The translations under genes and the position numbers were made by a program. The notes below the pieces were generated by a model. That model made no database searches, was not told the origin of the DNA, and saw nothing but the letters and a program-made list of their open reading frames with translations. A DNA stretch of 64,000 nucleotides from Isoetes taiwanensis (taxonomy: Eukaryota; Streptophyta; Lycopodiopsida; Isoetales; Isoetaceae), in assembly GCA_021234155.1 (NCBI GenBank), contig JAJEKV010000085.1, positions 2,118,896 through 2,182,895 on the forward strand, written 5' to 3'. Below are positions 30,180 through 47,260 of this stretch, in pieces. Position 1 is the first letter of the stretch, and the number at the start of each line of letters is the position of its first letter.

Positions 30180-33100
30180 AGGAGTTTACAATAAGGGCAA
30201 GATAACAACAACTTCAGCCTTGAATGTAGCCGCGATATCGCATGGAAGCCAATCCACTATGTAGCCACGATACCTTAGGAGCTGCTTGCATATTATTATC
30301 TAATACATGCAGATAACACCTGAAGAAATTTCTAACACCCACTATTGGAGGCTGCCATACAAAAATTATAAAAGCATCTGGTCCAGTAACAAAGGAATCA
30401 GTCGATCTCAGATGCCACTTTAAGGTCATACCTCCCACAATGATTCTAAAAAAAAGGCACGTCTTCCCCCAAGAATGATAGTTCTATGTTGCTATAGAAC
30501 AATTGCATTCTTAGTTTCTCTTGGATTTGTTAGGATCAATTTGATCCATTTGAGCGCCTTCTCAGGCAATTTCTCTTGATGGGCTAACTAGGGGATTCTA
30601 GCAGCCTCTTTTTCTTGATATGTCAACAATTTTGCTTCATATTTTACAGTTTTTCTAGGTCAGAGCTTTATGGCATTCATGCATCTACCGCTTGTTTTTG
30701 GAGCAAGTTTAGCAGGTGGGGATACCGGGATCTGGTCTTTTGCTTCTCTTTTTTACCCTAGGGATACCAGGTTTTCAATTTCTCTATTATTAGTGTTAGG
30801 TTCTTTTTTGCCTTCTGCTTGGAAGCTACAATCGAGATTGTATAAGCATCCGGTTCACTAATAAAAGAACTAGTCCATCACCTAGATGCCACTTCAAGAT
30901 CGAAATACTACCAACTAATATCTTTCGTTGAAAAGATCTCTCTCTCCATAACAATCCAATGATTGATAGATGCGTGAAGAATTTCAAATTCCTTTGGAGT
31001 AGCTCAATTCAACGAAACATTAAATCTTTTATATGGCAACTCTAGCATAAGGTCTTAGCCAAAAGATGGAGACTCTATATGACCCTCTCAAATCTTTGTG
31101 ATAGATGCTTGCAGGATGAAGACAACAAATTTTCGGGCAAATTTGGTAGGGTTTCACACCCCACTAGTTGGTTAAAACATGATTTGCACAGCACCAAATT
31201 ATACTCTCTACCCAGCTGATCATTTTGGTCATGTCCTTTGTTCTAAATAATTGTAATTAAAGAGATGATGTTATCGTGGCCGCACTTTGTATTGGAAAAC
31301 AAATATTGGAACTTTTTGTTTTCATGTGTGGGGTTTGTGCTATATTTGATGGTTTATATGTTATTCATAAACTTGTCAATGTTTTTTGAATTTTTATTTC
31401 TTTTCCAAATCGGAAAAAACAACATCTCCCGTAACACACCAAAACAAAGGGTTCCAATATTTACAATAAAACATAAGCTAAAAACATAAAACATAAAAGT
31501 TCCAATTTTTCCAATTTTTGTTGCTATATACAATATGCATATATCATCTGCGTTCCTTGGGTAGCAAAAAACTCCTTAGTATATGGTCTAGAAAATCTAA
31601 AAAATACCCATTTCAAAAATATAGGGGCTTGAAGTAGTGGTCCCTTTCCATTTTTTTCTTGTACAAAAAAAGCTCCAAAAATAACCCATTCCTTACACTT
31701 TGATGGTTTGTACTAGAGTTCAAGTTGAAACCCCTTGGCAAAAAAATAGCAATGCAATCTCCTTACACTGAAACAAATCGCACCCCCGATCTTTCAGACC
31801 ATTTGGTGCTCAAATGAGCAGCTAGTGGGGTATCATTATAATAGAAACTTGTCCATGAAGATCGCGTAGTAAACTAGAAGAGAAGAAGCTGAGCATATCT
31901 CTGACAAGAGGGACCTCAATGCCCAACATAGAAGCATCCAAGACCCCTCCCGCCTTGACACATCCATTGTTGAGGAAATTAGGATTTGCTTAACATTATA
32001 GTTCTATTGACATGAGCAATCGCAATGATAATAATCTCCATGCTCATAAGCTCTATATTTAGTTTGACTAAGAAAGAAAAGAAAAATAGATGGGCAACTA
32101 GAAAAAGGCGCAACAGAAGGCTGGGGCAGTTTTAGGTTTGGATTGACTTCTGCAAAAATGTAAAAAAGTAGTCACATTCATTGGATATGGATTCCTTTGC
32201 TTTTAGAACTGAATTTGAATCAGAAGACTTGGGCAGTTTTAGGCTTGGATTCACTTTTGCAAGAATGTAAAAAAAGTGGTCACATTCATTAGGTATGGTT
32301 TCTTATACTTTTAGAACTGAATTGAATCAACTAATACGACAATGCAAAGTACCAAGATCATAAAAATGTGAAAGCAATGCAGAGTGTTAACTTTATAGAG
32401 CATTTTCTGTGTGGATCATCTAGAACATCTGGAAGAGACGAAATTTCTTCACCTTCAAGGGATAGGTATTTCCAGATACTCAAATGCCCAGTGATGCTCA
32501 TAGCCATATTATTAAAGCTTATTAGTGTTCTTCCTTAAATTATAACATCAAGAGTATCATTTGGGAGAGCTATCTTCAGATTGATACTTATTCATAGTCA
32601 ATTGTGCTCTTGGTAATTTTTATTCTTTGCTTTTTTATGTTATGCATGTCTGGATAGTTTTGCTTTAGTGGACATCTTCTCCACTGGCACCCATGTACTC
32701 TTTGTATTCTTTTAAATAATAAAGGTCCAAGTTCCTCAAGGGAAAGAGAAAAAAGGGAAGAACATGGCCAAAGATAATCTTGCAAATGTTGTGCTCCAAA
32801 CATAGACATGTGTTTGACATTTTCAACCCCATGAAATTGAATGCGTCACACATCCAACTAGCCATACAGTTGCACTATCCTACAATCATGAACTTCTTAC
32901 AGGTGCATAAGATGCATAGCCATCTTACCGAAGCAAACGATCCAATCATGTATCTATGGATTTCTTATGCATATTACAGTTTCTTACAGTTGCTTAGAAG
33001 ATCCAAAAATTACCTCTTAAACACTTTTCGAAAACCAAAAAAAAAAGGGGCAACATCCTCTATTATGTTCGTAGTTAAAATCAATGGAGCAAAGGATCCA

Positions 33101-33849
33101 TATAAATGGTCTATTACAGTTGCATATGAATGATCCGTATCACTTTCTTTATCATGATTGATTTTATTATAAATTTGGATTATGGAAGATTCCATAATGG
33201 ATTATGGCCAATGTATTTTGTTTCTTAAAAACTCTTACACAAACTAATGGTGCCAAAAGACCATTGTCTTCCTCTCTATATTAAAAATTTTGTTTTTATT
33301 GGAAGCAACCAATGAAGTTGCTAGCTACGTTTGCTGGAATGTTTGACTGCTCTGAGCTCTTGAACGCAGCTTCTGAGCCGAGCCTATTAGCAAATTTGAA
33401 GAGCCAAAGAAGTGGAACTGCCTTGCAAGAATCAGCTTCTCTGAACCAGAATCCTGCAGCTTTGCCCTGGCTACAAACAAACCAGCATAAATGCAAACTG
33501 GCATGAAGACCAACATCGTGTACAGCCTATTCCTCATGGCATGAACACCAAGACAAACAAGGCAATCAGAAACACAAACTTGTCTGAAAAAGACACATGT
33601 ATATGGCAAAAATCAAAGACCTGGGAAAACAAGAAAAGAAGCTGGATGAATTGAATTCCTATTTAGCACCAGCACCTCTACAAGTTACGCACATCACACA
33701 TAATCCTGCCCACAATGAAACACAGAGGGTCTTCCTCTGCCACACCACAACCTGGCTTCTGCTTTTGCATCCACATCAGCATGAGCCGCATTCGATTTCA
33801 TCGAGCAAGTAAACTGCCTCTGCACAGCCGGAAATAGAAAAAGCATGCA
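30180..33849. other. No gene recognised
   Basis: AT-rich intergenic DNA. 30340-30435 and 30820-30915 are diverged direct copies (both with taaaagcatc/tataagcatc, then agatgccact-t-aag). 32120-32170 and 32235-32300 are another local duplication (ttttaggtttggatt / ttttaggcttggatt, then aatgtaaaaaagt). An ORF at 32780-33133 (+) has no known motif. Confidence 0.35.
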
Positions 33850-34728
33850 TTAGGGCGGATTTGGGGTCTCAAAATGGCCCATAGCCGAATTCCACGTCAT
33901 GTTTCGCGACCAATGATGTTTTAGCATTTTTTCAAAGTCGATGATTAGTTGGCAAGTAGAAAGAGGAGCAGGCTTACTTGGCATCCACATGGCGAAATTT
34001 CATAAGACATGTTTGTGCATTCATTGCAACCACATTAATGGCCCGCATTTTTCGAAAATCGTGTCAGCGGACCAAAATAATGGCTACTTTTCCCACCCTC
34101 CATTGCACATGCCTACATGCACCAACCACCTTATCAAATTTTGGCACCAAGATTTCCATTGTTCACATTAAGCGCCGCTTCGTTGCATCCTCTCCGCCAA
34201 GCTCTTCATTTTGGAATCCAAGTCTCCAATAGTGTCCGTGTTTTTATGGGCGAGCATAGAGTTAAGCAACAACGGCGAGGCGATGTGCGGACAAGCAAAC
34301 GTGACGTTACATGCCATGTTTTTACTACCCAAATTTTCATTCTGAAGTTTTCCTACTTTTTCAGCCCTTCCCATTCATCGTATTGCTCCACGCCATTCAT
34401 TCTTACAATTCAACGAATCGACCAGATCCCTAAATGCATCCATCATTGCTTCTAGTACTCCTACATTGCTTCAGTTCATCACTTACAAAACAATAAAGGC
34501 ATGATCGGTGGAAGGATATCTATCCATAGGCTCGTGGATGAGAATGCTATCCTTAACGAAGGGTGACTATGGAGTTACATCACGGGCGACATTCATACGC
34601 AATGAGTAGGTAGAACTATAGGGTTCAAAATAAATGCTATGGATAGTATATTGCAAAAAAAAAAAAGGGAGGGGGGGAAGGGATTTGAAGAGGAGGATAT
34701 TTGCAAATTTGCACCCTCAATAATACAT

Positions 34729-34794
34729 GGATCACACCATGCGAAAATGCATATGCACTTTGTAAATGTGTAGTGAGATTTCGCCATGTGATCC
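34729..34794. repeat. Hairpin of the gatcacacc-gcgaaa family
   Basis: ggatcacaccatgcgaaa pairs imperfectly with atttcgccatgtgatcc across a 31-base loop. Same stem words recur at 35.5, 35.9, 36.1, 49.6 and 54.9 kb. Confidence 0.6.
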
Positions 34795-35439
34795 TTGCTT
34801 CTTTTCTTCCCTCTTCTTGATTTATATTCACTCATTGAATCAAATATTTTTTCTTTGGGCTATATTTATCGGATGTGGGGATTTGAGACTAGGGAAAAGC
34901 ATTACTAGCATCGTTGTTGTCTAACATATGGACATAAGAGACATGCTTTTCCAAGATATACATTCAGGGCAATGGGCATCTAGTTTTTACGTTGTAAAGT
35001 TGTGGGAGCCGAGCTTGAAAGTCGTCCCATGACCTCGTTTAATAATTGTGCAAGCCTCGAGTTATGAGAATGGTGTCCTTGCAATGAAGAAATGTTTGAT
35101 AAGGCGTGCATCCGGGGTTGTTGAAAAAATGAGTTACAAAAATATTTGCTCCATTAGAGGTGTTTACTAATGCCCCGACACAAAAAGCTCCAAAGACATA
35201 TTGTATAAAATGTCGCTTTCATGAGCCTTTGGATCAGTTAACTCAAAGTGTCACATATGGAAACATTGTTAGGTTTGATAAAATAACATAAAAAACTTAT
35301 TTAATAAAGCTTTGGTTGTTGGTAAAGTAAGTGTTTGTATTTTGCTTTGGGACCCTCTTTGAAAAAGTTTAGTTCATAAAACATAATATAACTTGGAATG
35401 ATACATATTTTATATGCAAATGGGAGACTATTGATGAGG

Positions 35440-36170
35440 GACTTGGTGTTATTATCTATTGACAACAAACAAGAAAGTGGATCACACCATGCGAATTTAG
35501 TATATTCCAACCTTTTAGCTTATACAAAATTCGCTTGGTGTGATCTTTTTGGAAAAAGATGACTTCCTATAGTAAAATTACTTTGATTATCTTTTAATAA
35601 AAGAAATATATATGTGTCTTATTTGAAGTTGTGTGGATATATGACGTGCTCATTTATTGATAAAGTGTTTGCTTTTTGAAAAGGGCTAATAACTTTATGT
35701 ACTACTAGAGTTGGTAAAGTATTTTAGATGCAAATAGGATGCTTGATGTGATCCTTCTTAAAAAAAGATATGCTCTTTGAAAAGGACTAATAACTTTATG
35801 CACTTGGGGTGGTAAAGCATTAAATGAGAAGGGGTACTTGTGTTTAATTTTAATTTGACAACAAATAAGAAAAGTGGATCACAGTCGCGAAATTTAGTGT
35901 GTTCCATTTTGTTGCATATGTACTATTAAACTTGGTGTGATCCTTCTTGAAAAATAATATGCTCTTTGAAAAGGGATAATGACTTATGTACTTAAAGAGT
36001 GGTAAAGCATTTTAGATACAAATAGGAATGAGTACTTGTGTTTAATTTTAATTTGACAACAAATAAGAAAGTGGATCACACCATGCGAATTAGTGTGTCC
36101 CTTTTTTTTTTGCATATGTATTATTAAGCTTGGTGTGATCCATCTTGAAAAAAAATAGCTTTCAAGTAAA
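35440..36170. repeat. Tandem units of about 197 bp, each with a hairpin
   Basis: Hairpins at 35480-35545, 35876-35942 and 36072-36141. In the first, gatcacaccatgcgaattt pairs with aaattcgcttggtgtgatc, 18 of 19 bases. The last two units have the same order (gtacttgtgtttaattttaa, hairpin, ctttgaaaagggataatgac or its relic) with a period near 197; the first is more diverged. Confidence 0.65.
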
Positions 36171-37854
36171 AAGGAAAGAAAGAAATATCTTATTTAAAGT
36201 GTAAAGTGTTAGTATATAAAGTGTTGGTTTATTAAAATACTATTTGTTTACGCTAAGTTGTAAGTTCAATATTTGTGTTTCTATTTACTTTTTACGCAAG
36301 GATCACACCAGCTTAATTTCTTATATGCAATTACTTAGCATGAAGATTTAGCATCATATGATCCTCTTTAAACGGGGATGGCTTTGACCTTCAATGTTCA
36401 TAAATTTTATGAATGTTTGCATATAAGAATGTCACATATCATATTTTCTTAAAAATGGTCATCAAATGGATAACTAGTCAAAGAGTTCTTCTACTACTTA
36501 AAGAGTTTCAAGACTCATTTTTGCTATAATTTAAATAGCAATAGATTTTTAAAGGAATCTATTGTTAAAAGTAGTCAAAGACTTCTTGTATTAGACGAAT
36601 CTAAACACAAACACCATAACCTTTGTACTTCAAGAATGTATAAACCCTTAGCATTGCAAAGTATAATGTCATTTATTAGCATCTTCACGGACATTTCCCT
36701 TCCTTATCGGGCGGCTCATCTCAAGGATCATTTATCGATTCCAATGCCTTCATCCTCTCTCAATCTCTCACAATATCCTAGGAGGCCGAGTTACCGTCAC
36801 CACAAAATCGGACTAAACTTGAAACGTCCCGAAATGGCGGTTTCTTGCCACTCAACGGATCCAATGGATATAAACCGCCATCCGCCCGGATAATCGACAC
36901 TTTTTGAGCCCAAGACACAACACGCCGAGGTCTAAGTTCTTATTTTTAGACCTCCTTTTTGCGATTGAAGACCGGAGCATATTCATGAGTCGGTTGGATC
37001 CTTATCCACACATCATTTGGAGCTTCCATATCGCTGCGTGGATCGCGACGGCGTGAAATGAAGGTGTACAATTTGTATGCCCCAAAGACAATTAAACCGT
37101 GTGAGCGAACGTTCGTACTAACCTCGTTTTGAAAGTTGCAACGTGCATATGGAAATTGAAAAGTCCATTCTCCTACAATCCATGCTTTTATACATTAAGC
37201 AAATTTAAATTTCGAATTGTAGGGGCGGGAAGCCCGTATTGGGATGAAGTAAAGATCCCTAATCTTTGAGGTTCACATGGACCCGAATAGCAAAGCCGGC
37301 TTAAAATCACGAACTTGGGCCGAGGCAAAAAATTCAGCCCGTTTTGAAAAATCAGCCCTTGCAAGATCCAACTTTATGTAGGCTGATCTGTGGCTGAATT
37401 TTTTAATCAAGGCCTTGACTCAGCGTAACTGTTGAGAGGGCCTAAACTTCTCCATGTGAACCACCCATAAAGTAGCTGACGCGGGCCTCGAAATGAAAGT
37501 CGATACAAAGCTTCAAATTTTGAAATGTGGAAGGCGGGAAGCTTGTATGGCCATGGCCTCTAAATGAAAATAGCGCAAGAATCGGTGACACGCACGCTTG
37601 GTATCTGACAAACCAAGAGACACCGTCATGAGTTGCCAGTATACTATAATGCAAGTGGCTTTTTAGAAGCGCCACATGTTGCATCAGCCTGTCTGACAAC
37701 CAATAGAATTAAATACATATGGCGCCATGAATATTCCAAGTAAATCTGTAATGATGAGATTTTGGTATCCTAGGTGGCATGGGAAAAAAGGAGCGGAAAT
37801 ATGACGTGGAATGGCTGATAGGAGGCCATTTTGAGACCCCAAATCCGCCCTAAT

Positions 37855-39719
37855 GGAATCTTATCCACGCCCTAAAACTTGGCATCTCAAAACTATCCAT
37901 ATTTCTGCTCCACATCTTTTTGTTTTTGAACCGTTGAAATAAAGGCATAAATAAACTCCACAATAGAAACAAGACCACTGAACAAAACAAGTTGTTCAAA
38001 CTGCCCCCAAATATACCATTTTCTATACAATACAATACCCAAATCTTAGTTATACCCTCCTCCCCCAATACAATAGGAAACTAATTGTGCAAACTTTAGG
38101 CCCGTTTTCCACGGTAGTCGTATTTCCAAAAGTCACATATTTTATCAAATGATGTTTGTCCACCTATTGTTATAAAAGAAAATCACTTTTCCACTATAAA
38201 AATAAGACATGTCTTATTTAGGTTCAGAATAGGTTTGGATTGTAAATGGAGCCTTATTTTATTCCCGGGGATTTCCCCCGCCATAAAATAAGACACCTAG
38301 CCTTATTTGAAAATATAACTAAAAATAAGACGTGTCTTATTTTTTAATAGTTTTCCACTAGTGTTTTAGTGGTGTCATATTTTATGACTACAATGCAGTG
38401 AAAAAATAAATTTAAGTTTGTGTGTCTCATTTTTAGCCCTGGAGTCACAAATGCTGTCATATGACACCCATATTTTGCGACTATTGTGGAAAAAGGGCCT
38501 TATTGTGCTGATGTCAAAATGCTTCAAAGGGCAAAGTAATAAGGTTCCCAAAAGATCATTTTTCGTCCAGTTTTGAAGGTGGATGGAGATTTTTTAATTG
38601 GTAGACCATTGTTTTTTTTTTTTTTACGGTGGTCCCAATTTAGGTCCTTTTTTTTGTGGCCTTCTTTTTCTGGCGCGATGGATTGGGGCCGATGAACGGC
38701 TGTCCAGTTTTGGCAAGAAGGATAGGACAGATGAACTGGCCGCCGGATCAAGCTGTGCTGGCTGGTCCGACATATTTTTGCTCCAACGGTTCTTTCTCTT
38801 ATTTACTTTTGTTTCAGACGCAAAGCCTGCTTGCTTCGGGTTTTGGACTGACCGCAAACCCTACCTGCTTCAGATGCTATTATGCCTGCCGGATTCGTCT
38901 GCATATTCAAACGGTGGGCGGCTGTTCTTGCTCTCACAAAGAAGTTTAGATTCAAGACTTGAATTTTGAACAGGGCAGTCTCGATTGATGGAAGAGTATT
39001 CCTCATGGTACCTATTACCTAATGGTTCGTAAAAATTTATTTTGTCCAGGTTTTGGCATATTCAATCCTAAAGAAATTGGATGTTTGATCGTATCTTGTT
39101 TGTAGATGCTGGTTTGGTTTCAGCGAGGTTGAACTCTGCAACAAGTAGGTCTGGTGCAGGGCCATAGAACTACGAATTTGGCATGATGATTCTTCAAACG
39201 TATTTTTTATTTCTTTAGCCATTGATTTGTGCATGTATTTGTACATTTTCTATTTGTGGCGAACCTAATTTTCTTGCAGAGCAAAATGGAACAGGGCTTT
39301 CTTGAAGAGGAGTTGAAAAGTTTCTTGAAGAGGGTTGCGATGGCTGTGCCATGGGCGCGATTCGGTCGCAGATGACGATGGTGTTGCCCCGTTTCTTGTC
39401 ATTAAATCAGATGTTTGTATGCTTCTTATGTGTAACTGGTTGGTATTACCGGGGTTCGACTCCCCGGCCAGTAAATCTTCTGTATAGCTGGTTGGTTCGT
39501 TTATTTGTTGCTGCAGTTTCTTATTTCAGATTTCATTCCAAATTTGTGTACACCTGATTCTGTTGTTGCTTCTACCTCCGGATGTTTGTTGCTTCACCGG
39601 AGCTTTTCAGGTTGAAGCTTTGGGCTATTCAAATGCCCATATTTGCACCTCTTTGTGTATTTATTCGTATTTAACAAATCCAATGGTTTATAATCCAATT
39701 TAGCAAAACAAATATTTAA
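37855..39719. other. No gene recognised
   Basis: AT-rich. Passages at 38100-38480 have many words for aaaataagac/gtcttattt in both directions (foldback-like). At 39446-39464 ccggggttcgactccccgg is a perfect tRNA T-arm-like hairpin without the rest of a tRNA. Confidence 0.35.
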
Positions 39720-40510
39720 GATATGGGTTATATAAGGTTCCCAAATTTTCTTTTCCTATGATTTTGGTAGTGGTTTGGCGGGAAAAGGGGGAGAGGGTTA
39801 TTTCTTGCTATGATTTTTGTTAGTGGTTTGGCGAGAAATGTTAGGGTTAAGGTTAAAAAGAAATTGGACGTTGGAGAAATATTAGGGTGAAGATTAAAAA
39901 AAAATTGGACGTGGCGGCTGCGTCCGAGCATGGCGGGTAGCGGAGAACTCAGGGAAGCATGCCGAAATGAAATGCCTGCGCAAGGTGAGAAGCTTGTGGC
40001 TGCTTTGTGGCTTCGATCGTGGAAGAAGGCGAGGGCTAAGGCAGGAAGAAGAGGGCGTATGCGTGGATGAGGGGGCTAAGATCGTGGAAGAAGATCGTGG
40101 GAAGAAACTTGTGGTGAGAAGCTTTTGATCAAGAAAGAAGATGAGGGCGGGCGGCAGATCCGCAGGTCCAAGCCCGATGCAGAGGGCGCAGGCAGTGGCG
40201 AAGAAGAGTCGAGAAGTGGAAGTGGAAAGGGCAAATAAGAGCCGCTAAGAAGAAGGCCCGAGAAGTGGAAAGGGCTAGAAAGCGCAAAATTATTCGTTGT
40301 TGCTTTTTCAGTTGCTTTATGAATCCGTGCTTCAAAGTTTGCGCTTTGAAAGTCAGAGAATCCAGTGGAGTTTGCGCCGAGTCGAAGAAGACTCCAACTT
40401 CGGCTGAAAATGCAGTTTTCATGTCACGTTTTTATTGAATGGCACGGGTTTAGCCTCATTTTCTTCACTCCCTTTTGCTCTCATTTCTTGTTCTGTGTTC
40501 TGTGAATGCA
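39720..40510 (+). repeat. Dispersed repeat, copy 1
   Basis: Shares with 46620-47260 the start tttcttttcctatgattttgg, -gtggtttggcgggaaaa, ggttaaggttaaa, later ggcgg--gcgtccgagcatggcggg, and, after a diverged purine-rich middle, ttt-atgaatcc and ctctcatt--ttg. Type unknown; no ORF. Confidence 0.6.
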
Positions 40511-41851
40511 CAATGGTCAGTTTACGCATTTCTTGTGTGTATGGATTCAACTATACCATGTAGGTATATACGTATTTAGGCGTATGGGGTGCGCAGGTGT
40601 ATACATGGGTCTGATGTGTAAATTCCACAACCCTTGATTTGGCACATTCATAGAATAATGCTTCGATCCAATGATCGAAAAAGAGCAATAAGGATAGAGC
40701 AATAAGGTTCTATAAATGGTAAGGTATATGGGTTATAAGGTTAAGGTATGGGTTAATAAGGTATGGGTTATAAGAAATAGTCTCTCAGGCCTCAGGGTTT
40801 TTAAATTTGTTTTAAGTAACGTAGTTAATTACTCGTGCAAGTTAAGTTCCGAACATAGCACTATAGATTAAGGAAAAGCTGCGAATTTCTCATTCCGGTA
40901 TGGCTCTAATTTCTTCGCGCTGCTTCAACCTGCTTGAATTTGAGGAATTCGATGGTTTTGCAGTACATTTTGAGAACTTTGAAATAAGAAAAAGGAATGA
41001 AGGGATAGTTAGAATCTAGACTGTAAAACATTGCAAGAAAGCTGGAACATGTAATTGCATATAATCCGGCCGCGCCTATGCAATCTTATCAAATAACAGA
41101 AAAAAACTTGATCTGCTGATGAAAACGCAGACTAATGGCTATTTGAAGAGGATCATTACTGTCATCCTCAAAAAAGGGTTTCTCCAACGTAGGTTTTCCA
41201 GTATTCACCATAAGACTCAGGTGGAGTTTGAATACTCAAAAAATTAGTTTATTAGTTCTGTCAGGTAAAGGTGCAGAAGGACCAAGATTCGCCAATAGAC
41301 ATTGTATCTAATTATTATGTAGTTTGACGTTAACGCATTTGTTGTGACTGGAGATCTATCGCAGCATTGCATTCCGTTCCAATTGATGGACCAACAGAGT
41401 TCTAGACCTGTTTCTTATGATTATAATCTCTGTCATTCCCTAGAAAATTAACTTCTCGAGATTTTGGGACAAGCTTTTGGTTCCTGAAGGTGGAACATAA
41501 AGTATAAAATTTCCCCTGCATTGAGGTAACCAATTCAAGGCATTTAACCGTTCAGATATGGTTAGGAACCCAGATCATGTTAATCAAGAATGTTTGGAAA
41601 GTGAACAGAAAAACCCCAGTTTGGAAACAGCTTTTATATATATTTATGTTTCCAAGTCCCAATGATCATCTCAGAAACATACGAAGCTTTAAAGGAAAAA
41701 TTAGCTTGGCGCTGTACTTGTAGACAACCGATTTAATTCTGAACATGGAAGTAATCCTGGTAGAAATTGTTTAAGACTAAATAGAATTGATAGCAACTGA
41801 TATTGTTTGAGGTGTATGTAATGCTTTTTCCTATAACTTGACAGGATTGAA
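40511..41851. other. Intergenic, upstream of the DUF4864-like gene
   Basis: AT-rich, no ORF of note. cttgacag just before 41845 could be a 3' splice site of a 5' UTR intron. The promoter of the gene at 41852 should lie here; no box can be assigned. Confidence 0.35.
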
Positions 41852-42808
41852 ATGGGCTATTGTGAATCAGCTTGCGGTTTAAGGTTTCCAGCAGTCGTAT
41901 TCAGTTCTACTGCTCACATTGAAAGAAGCCCATCATTTGGCCACAAGCAATTGAGGAATGGGATTCAAAGGGAGACTCCTCGCCTCTTCATTTGCTGCCA
42001 TCAACAGCTCGATTGCAGCATTGCTCGAAATGATGCAGCCTCATCTGGGCCCCAAAAGAAACCTGCTCCAGAAGTATGTAATGCTTTTTTTCTTTTTTCT
42101 CAAGATGCATACAGGTATCTGCCGAATGAGAAATTTTTTCTAAACTGCTGACAAATTCAGATATATGTTAATTCAGCTGGCAGCAAAAGATGTTGTGGAA
42201 CTTCAACTGGATGCGGTAAGAAGCAATGACACACCCCGGCAAGACCATGGTCTAGAGGTATGTCCCCACTCATAATATTAAGGAAAAGCTCATAGAGTAT
42301 ACATTTTGCAAATTAGCCTTTCCTATCAGCTAGCCATTGCAAAGTTTGTAGCGCACATAAACGCAGAAAAGGTCCCAAATACCTCTGCTTTTAAAACTTA
42401 ATCCTGTTATCTAGGTTATGTATCATTTCGCCAATGCTGAAGGCACATTGGAGAATGGATCATTGTCATGTTATTTTGGGCATCCCTCAGATTTGTATCA
42501 TTTTGGCCATTTCGCTCTCAAGTTTAAAACTCGGTAAGCTAATCCATCAAATTTGTATCTTTTCTTAATGCTGCATTCAAGTTTTCTGAGTTTGCATTTC
42601 CAGATACCCAGAATTGATAGAACTCAAGGCATATGAAATACTTGTAATTGATGAATTCGTGGAGCAAGCTGAACCTGCATGTCATATCCACGTTAGAGTT
42701 TTAGACAAAACTGGAAGTCAAAGCACTTGGATGTTTGTGTTATCAAAAATTTGTCGAGGAAACAATTCCCCTTGTTGGCTTACAGAGTCTTTAAAGAAAA
42801 TTTCATGA
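41852..42808 (+). CDS. DUF4864-like protein with N-terminal plastid-type extension, 4 exons
   Basis: Exons 41852-42073, 42177-42257, 42415-42533 and 42604-42808 give 208 codons plus stop. All introns are GT-AG, in phases 0, 0 and 2. Residues 1-70 are rich in S, R and hydrophobics with few acids, like a transit peptide. Then KDVVELQLDAVRSNDTPRQD, YFGHPSDLYHFGHFALKF, STWMFVLSKICRG and SCWLTDSL-like CWLTESLKKIS. I recall this pattern from plant proteins with DUF4864 (an NTF2-like fold); biochemical role unknown. It is intact, a likely live host gene, and converges with the methyltransferase gene 287 bp downstream. Confidence 0.8.
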
Positions 42809-43095
42809 AGCTGATGTCTACTGCTTTCGGAATTATGAACTCCAATGGATCTAATATTTAAGGATACCTTTGCATGTAATGGCTCCAGGTGTCTGTGGTA
42901 TCCAATGCTTGATACATATTTCAAATTACATATATGCACATACATTTATGGTATCTGAAGCATTTCAAGAGAAATACCATAAATGTAATTGGAGTCCTTT
43001 TCTAAAGCAAGAAGTTCCTTCATTCAGTATAACAAGAAAACATGGCATTCAGATAAAGAACAGCCATTGCACAGCGACAAGATTTGTTATAACTG

Positions 43096-46531
<3,436 letters not shown>

Positions 46532-46619
46532 CAAGGACCTAGTAATGGGTCTCCGGAGGCAGGAAGCGCAAGGGAGAACGTTATGTGAAGTCCTATGTGA
46601 ATGTTGCACCATCAAGGCT

Positions 46620-47260
46620 GAGCCTGGCCTATTCCCAAATTCTCTTTTCCTATGATTTTGGCAGTGGTTTGGCGGGAAAAGGGGGAGAGGGTTATTTTTT
46701 ACTATGATTTTGTTAGTGGTTTGGCAAGAAATGTTAGGGTTAGGGTTAAAGAAAATTGAACATTGGCTATTTTGGCGGTTGACGTGGCGGCAGCCGTCCA
46801 AGCATGGCGGGAAGCAGAGAAGTCCGAGCATGGCCGGACCTGAGGAGCCCTGCACCTGAAAACAACAGGTGAGAAGATTCTGGCGCAGGAGGTCCGAGCT
46901 TCTTCAGCTTTGTGAGCGAAGATCCGGCCTGGGAGACAGAAGCACAGAAGAAGCTATGAAGCTATGAAGCTATGATTTCGGAAGAAGCTTTGTGAGGCGC
47001 AGGAGATCCGGGCCGCCGAGAAGCCCGGTTGCAAAGGGCGAGGCGGTGAGAAATCTTTCTTGACAAATCTTAATTGCTTCAAATCTTTCTTTGAGAAATC
47101 TTTGGCAGAGGGCGAGGCAGGCGCAGAAATCGAGAAGGGGCAGAAGTGGGCGTCTATCTGCTTTATGAATCCTCGAACTTGTGTTCAATGCAGTTGTTAT
47201 GTGACGTTCTGCTTCAATGGCAACTCTCATTTGCTCTCATTGTGTGGAAGAACAAGAGAA
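46620..47260 (+). repeat. Dispersed repeat, copy 2, at the 5' end of the methyltransferase gene
   Basis: Related to 39720-40510 in the same orientation. It begins only 10-90 bases upstream of the candidate start codons of the methyltransferase gene, so its promoter or 5' UTR probably lies in this repeat. Contains ttagggttagggtt (46735-46748). Confidence 0.6.

Larger units (their letters stand above)
33850..37854. mobile_element. DNA transposon with about 55-bp imperfect terminal inverted repeats, 4.0 kb
   Basis: Left end cattagggcggatttgggg (33849-33868), continuing to tctcaaaatggcc; right end is its inverse, ggccattttgagaccccaaatccgccctaatg. Similarity goes on inward (gaattccacgtcat / atgacgtggaat). 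TA could be the target duplication if the inverted repeat starts at GGGCGG. The interior holds tandem hairpin units but no transposase that I can recognise, so it is probably non-autonomous. Related right ends occur at 59095-59127 and 61065-61118. Confidence 0.7.

Noticed and set aside
35440-36170. CRISPR array
   Set aside because: Repeats are long (about 197 bp), AT-rich, hairpin-bearing and diverged, in a eukaryotic genome.
39446-39464. tRNA gene
   Set aside because: Only a T-arm-like hairpin; no D arm, anticodon arm or matching acceptor stem.
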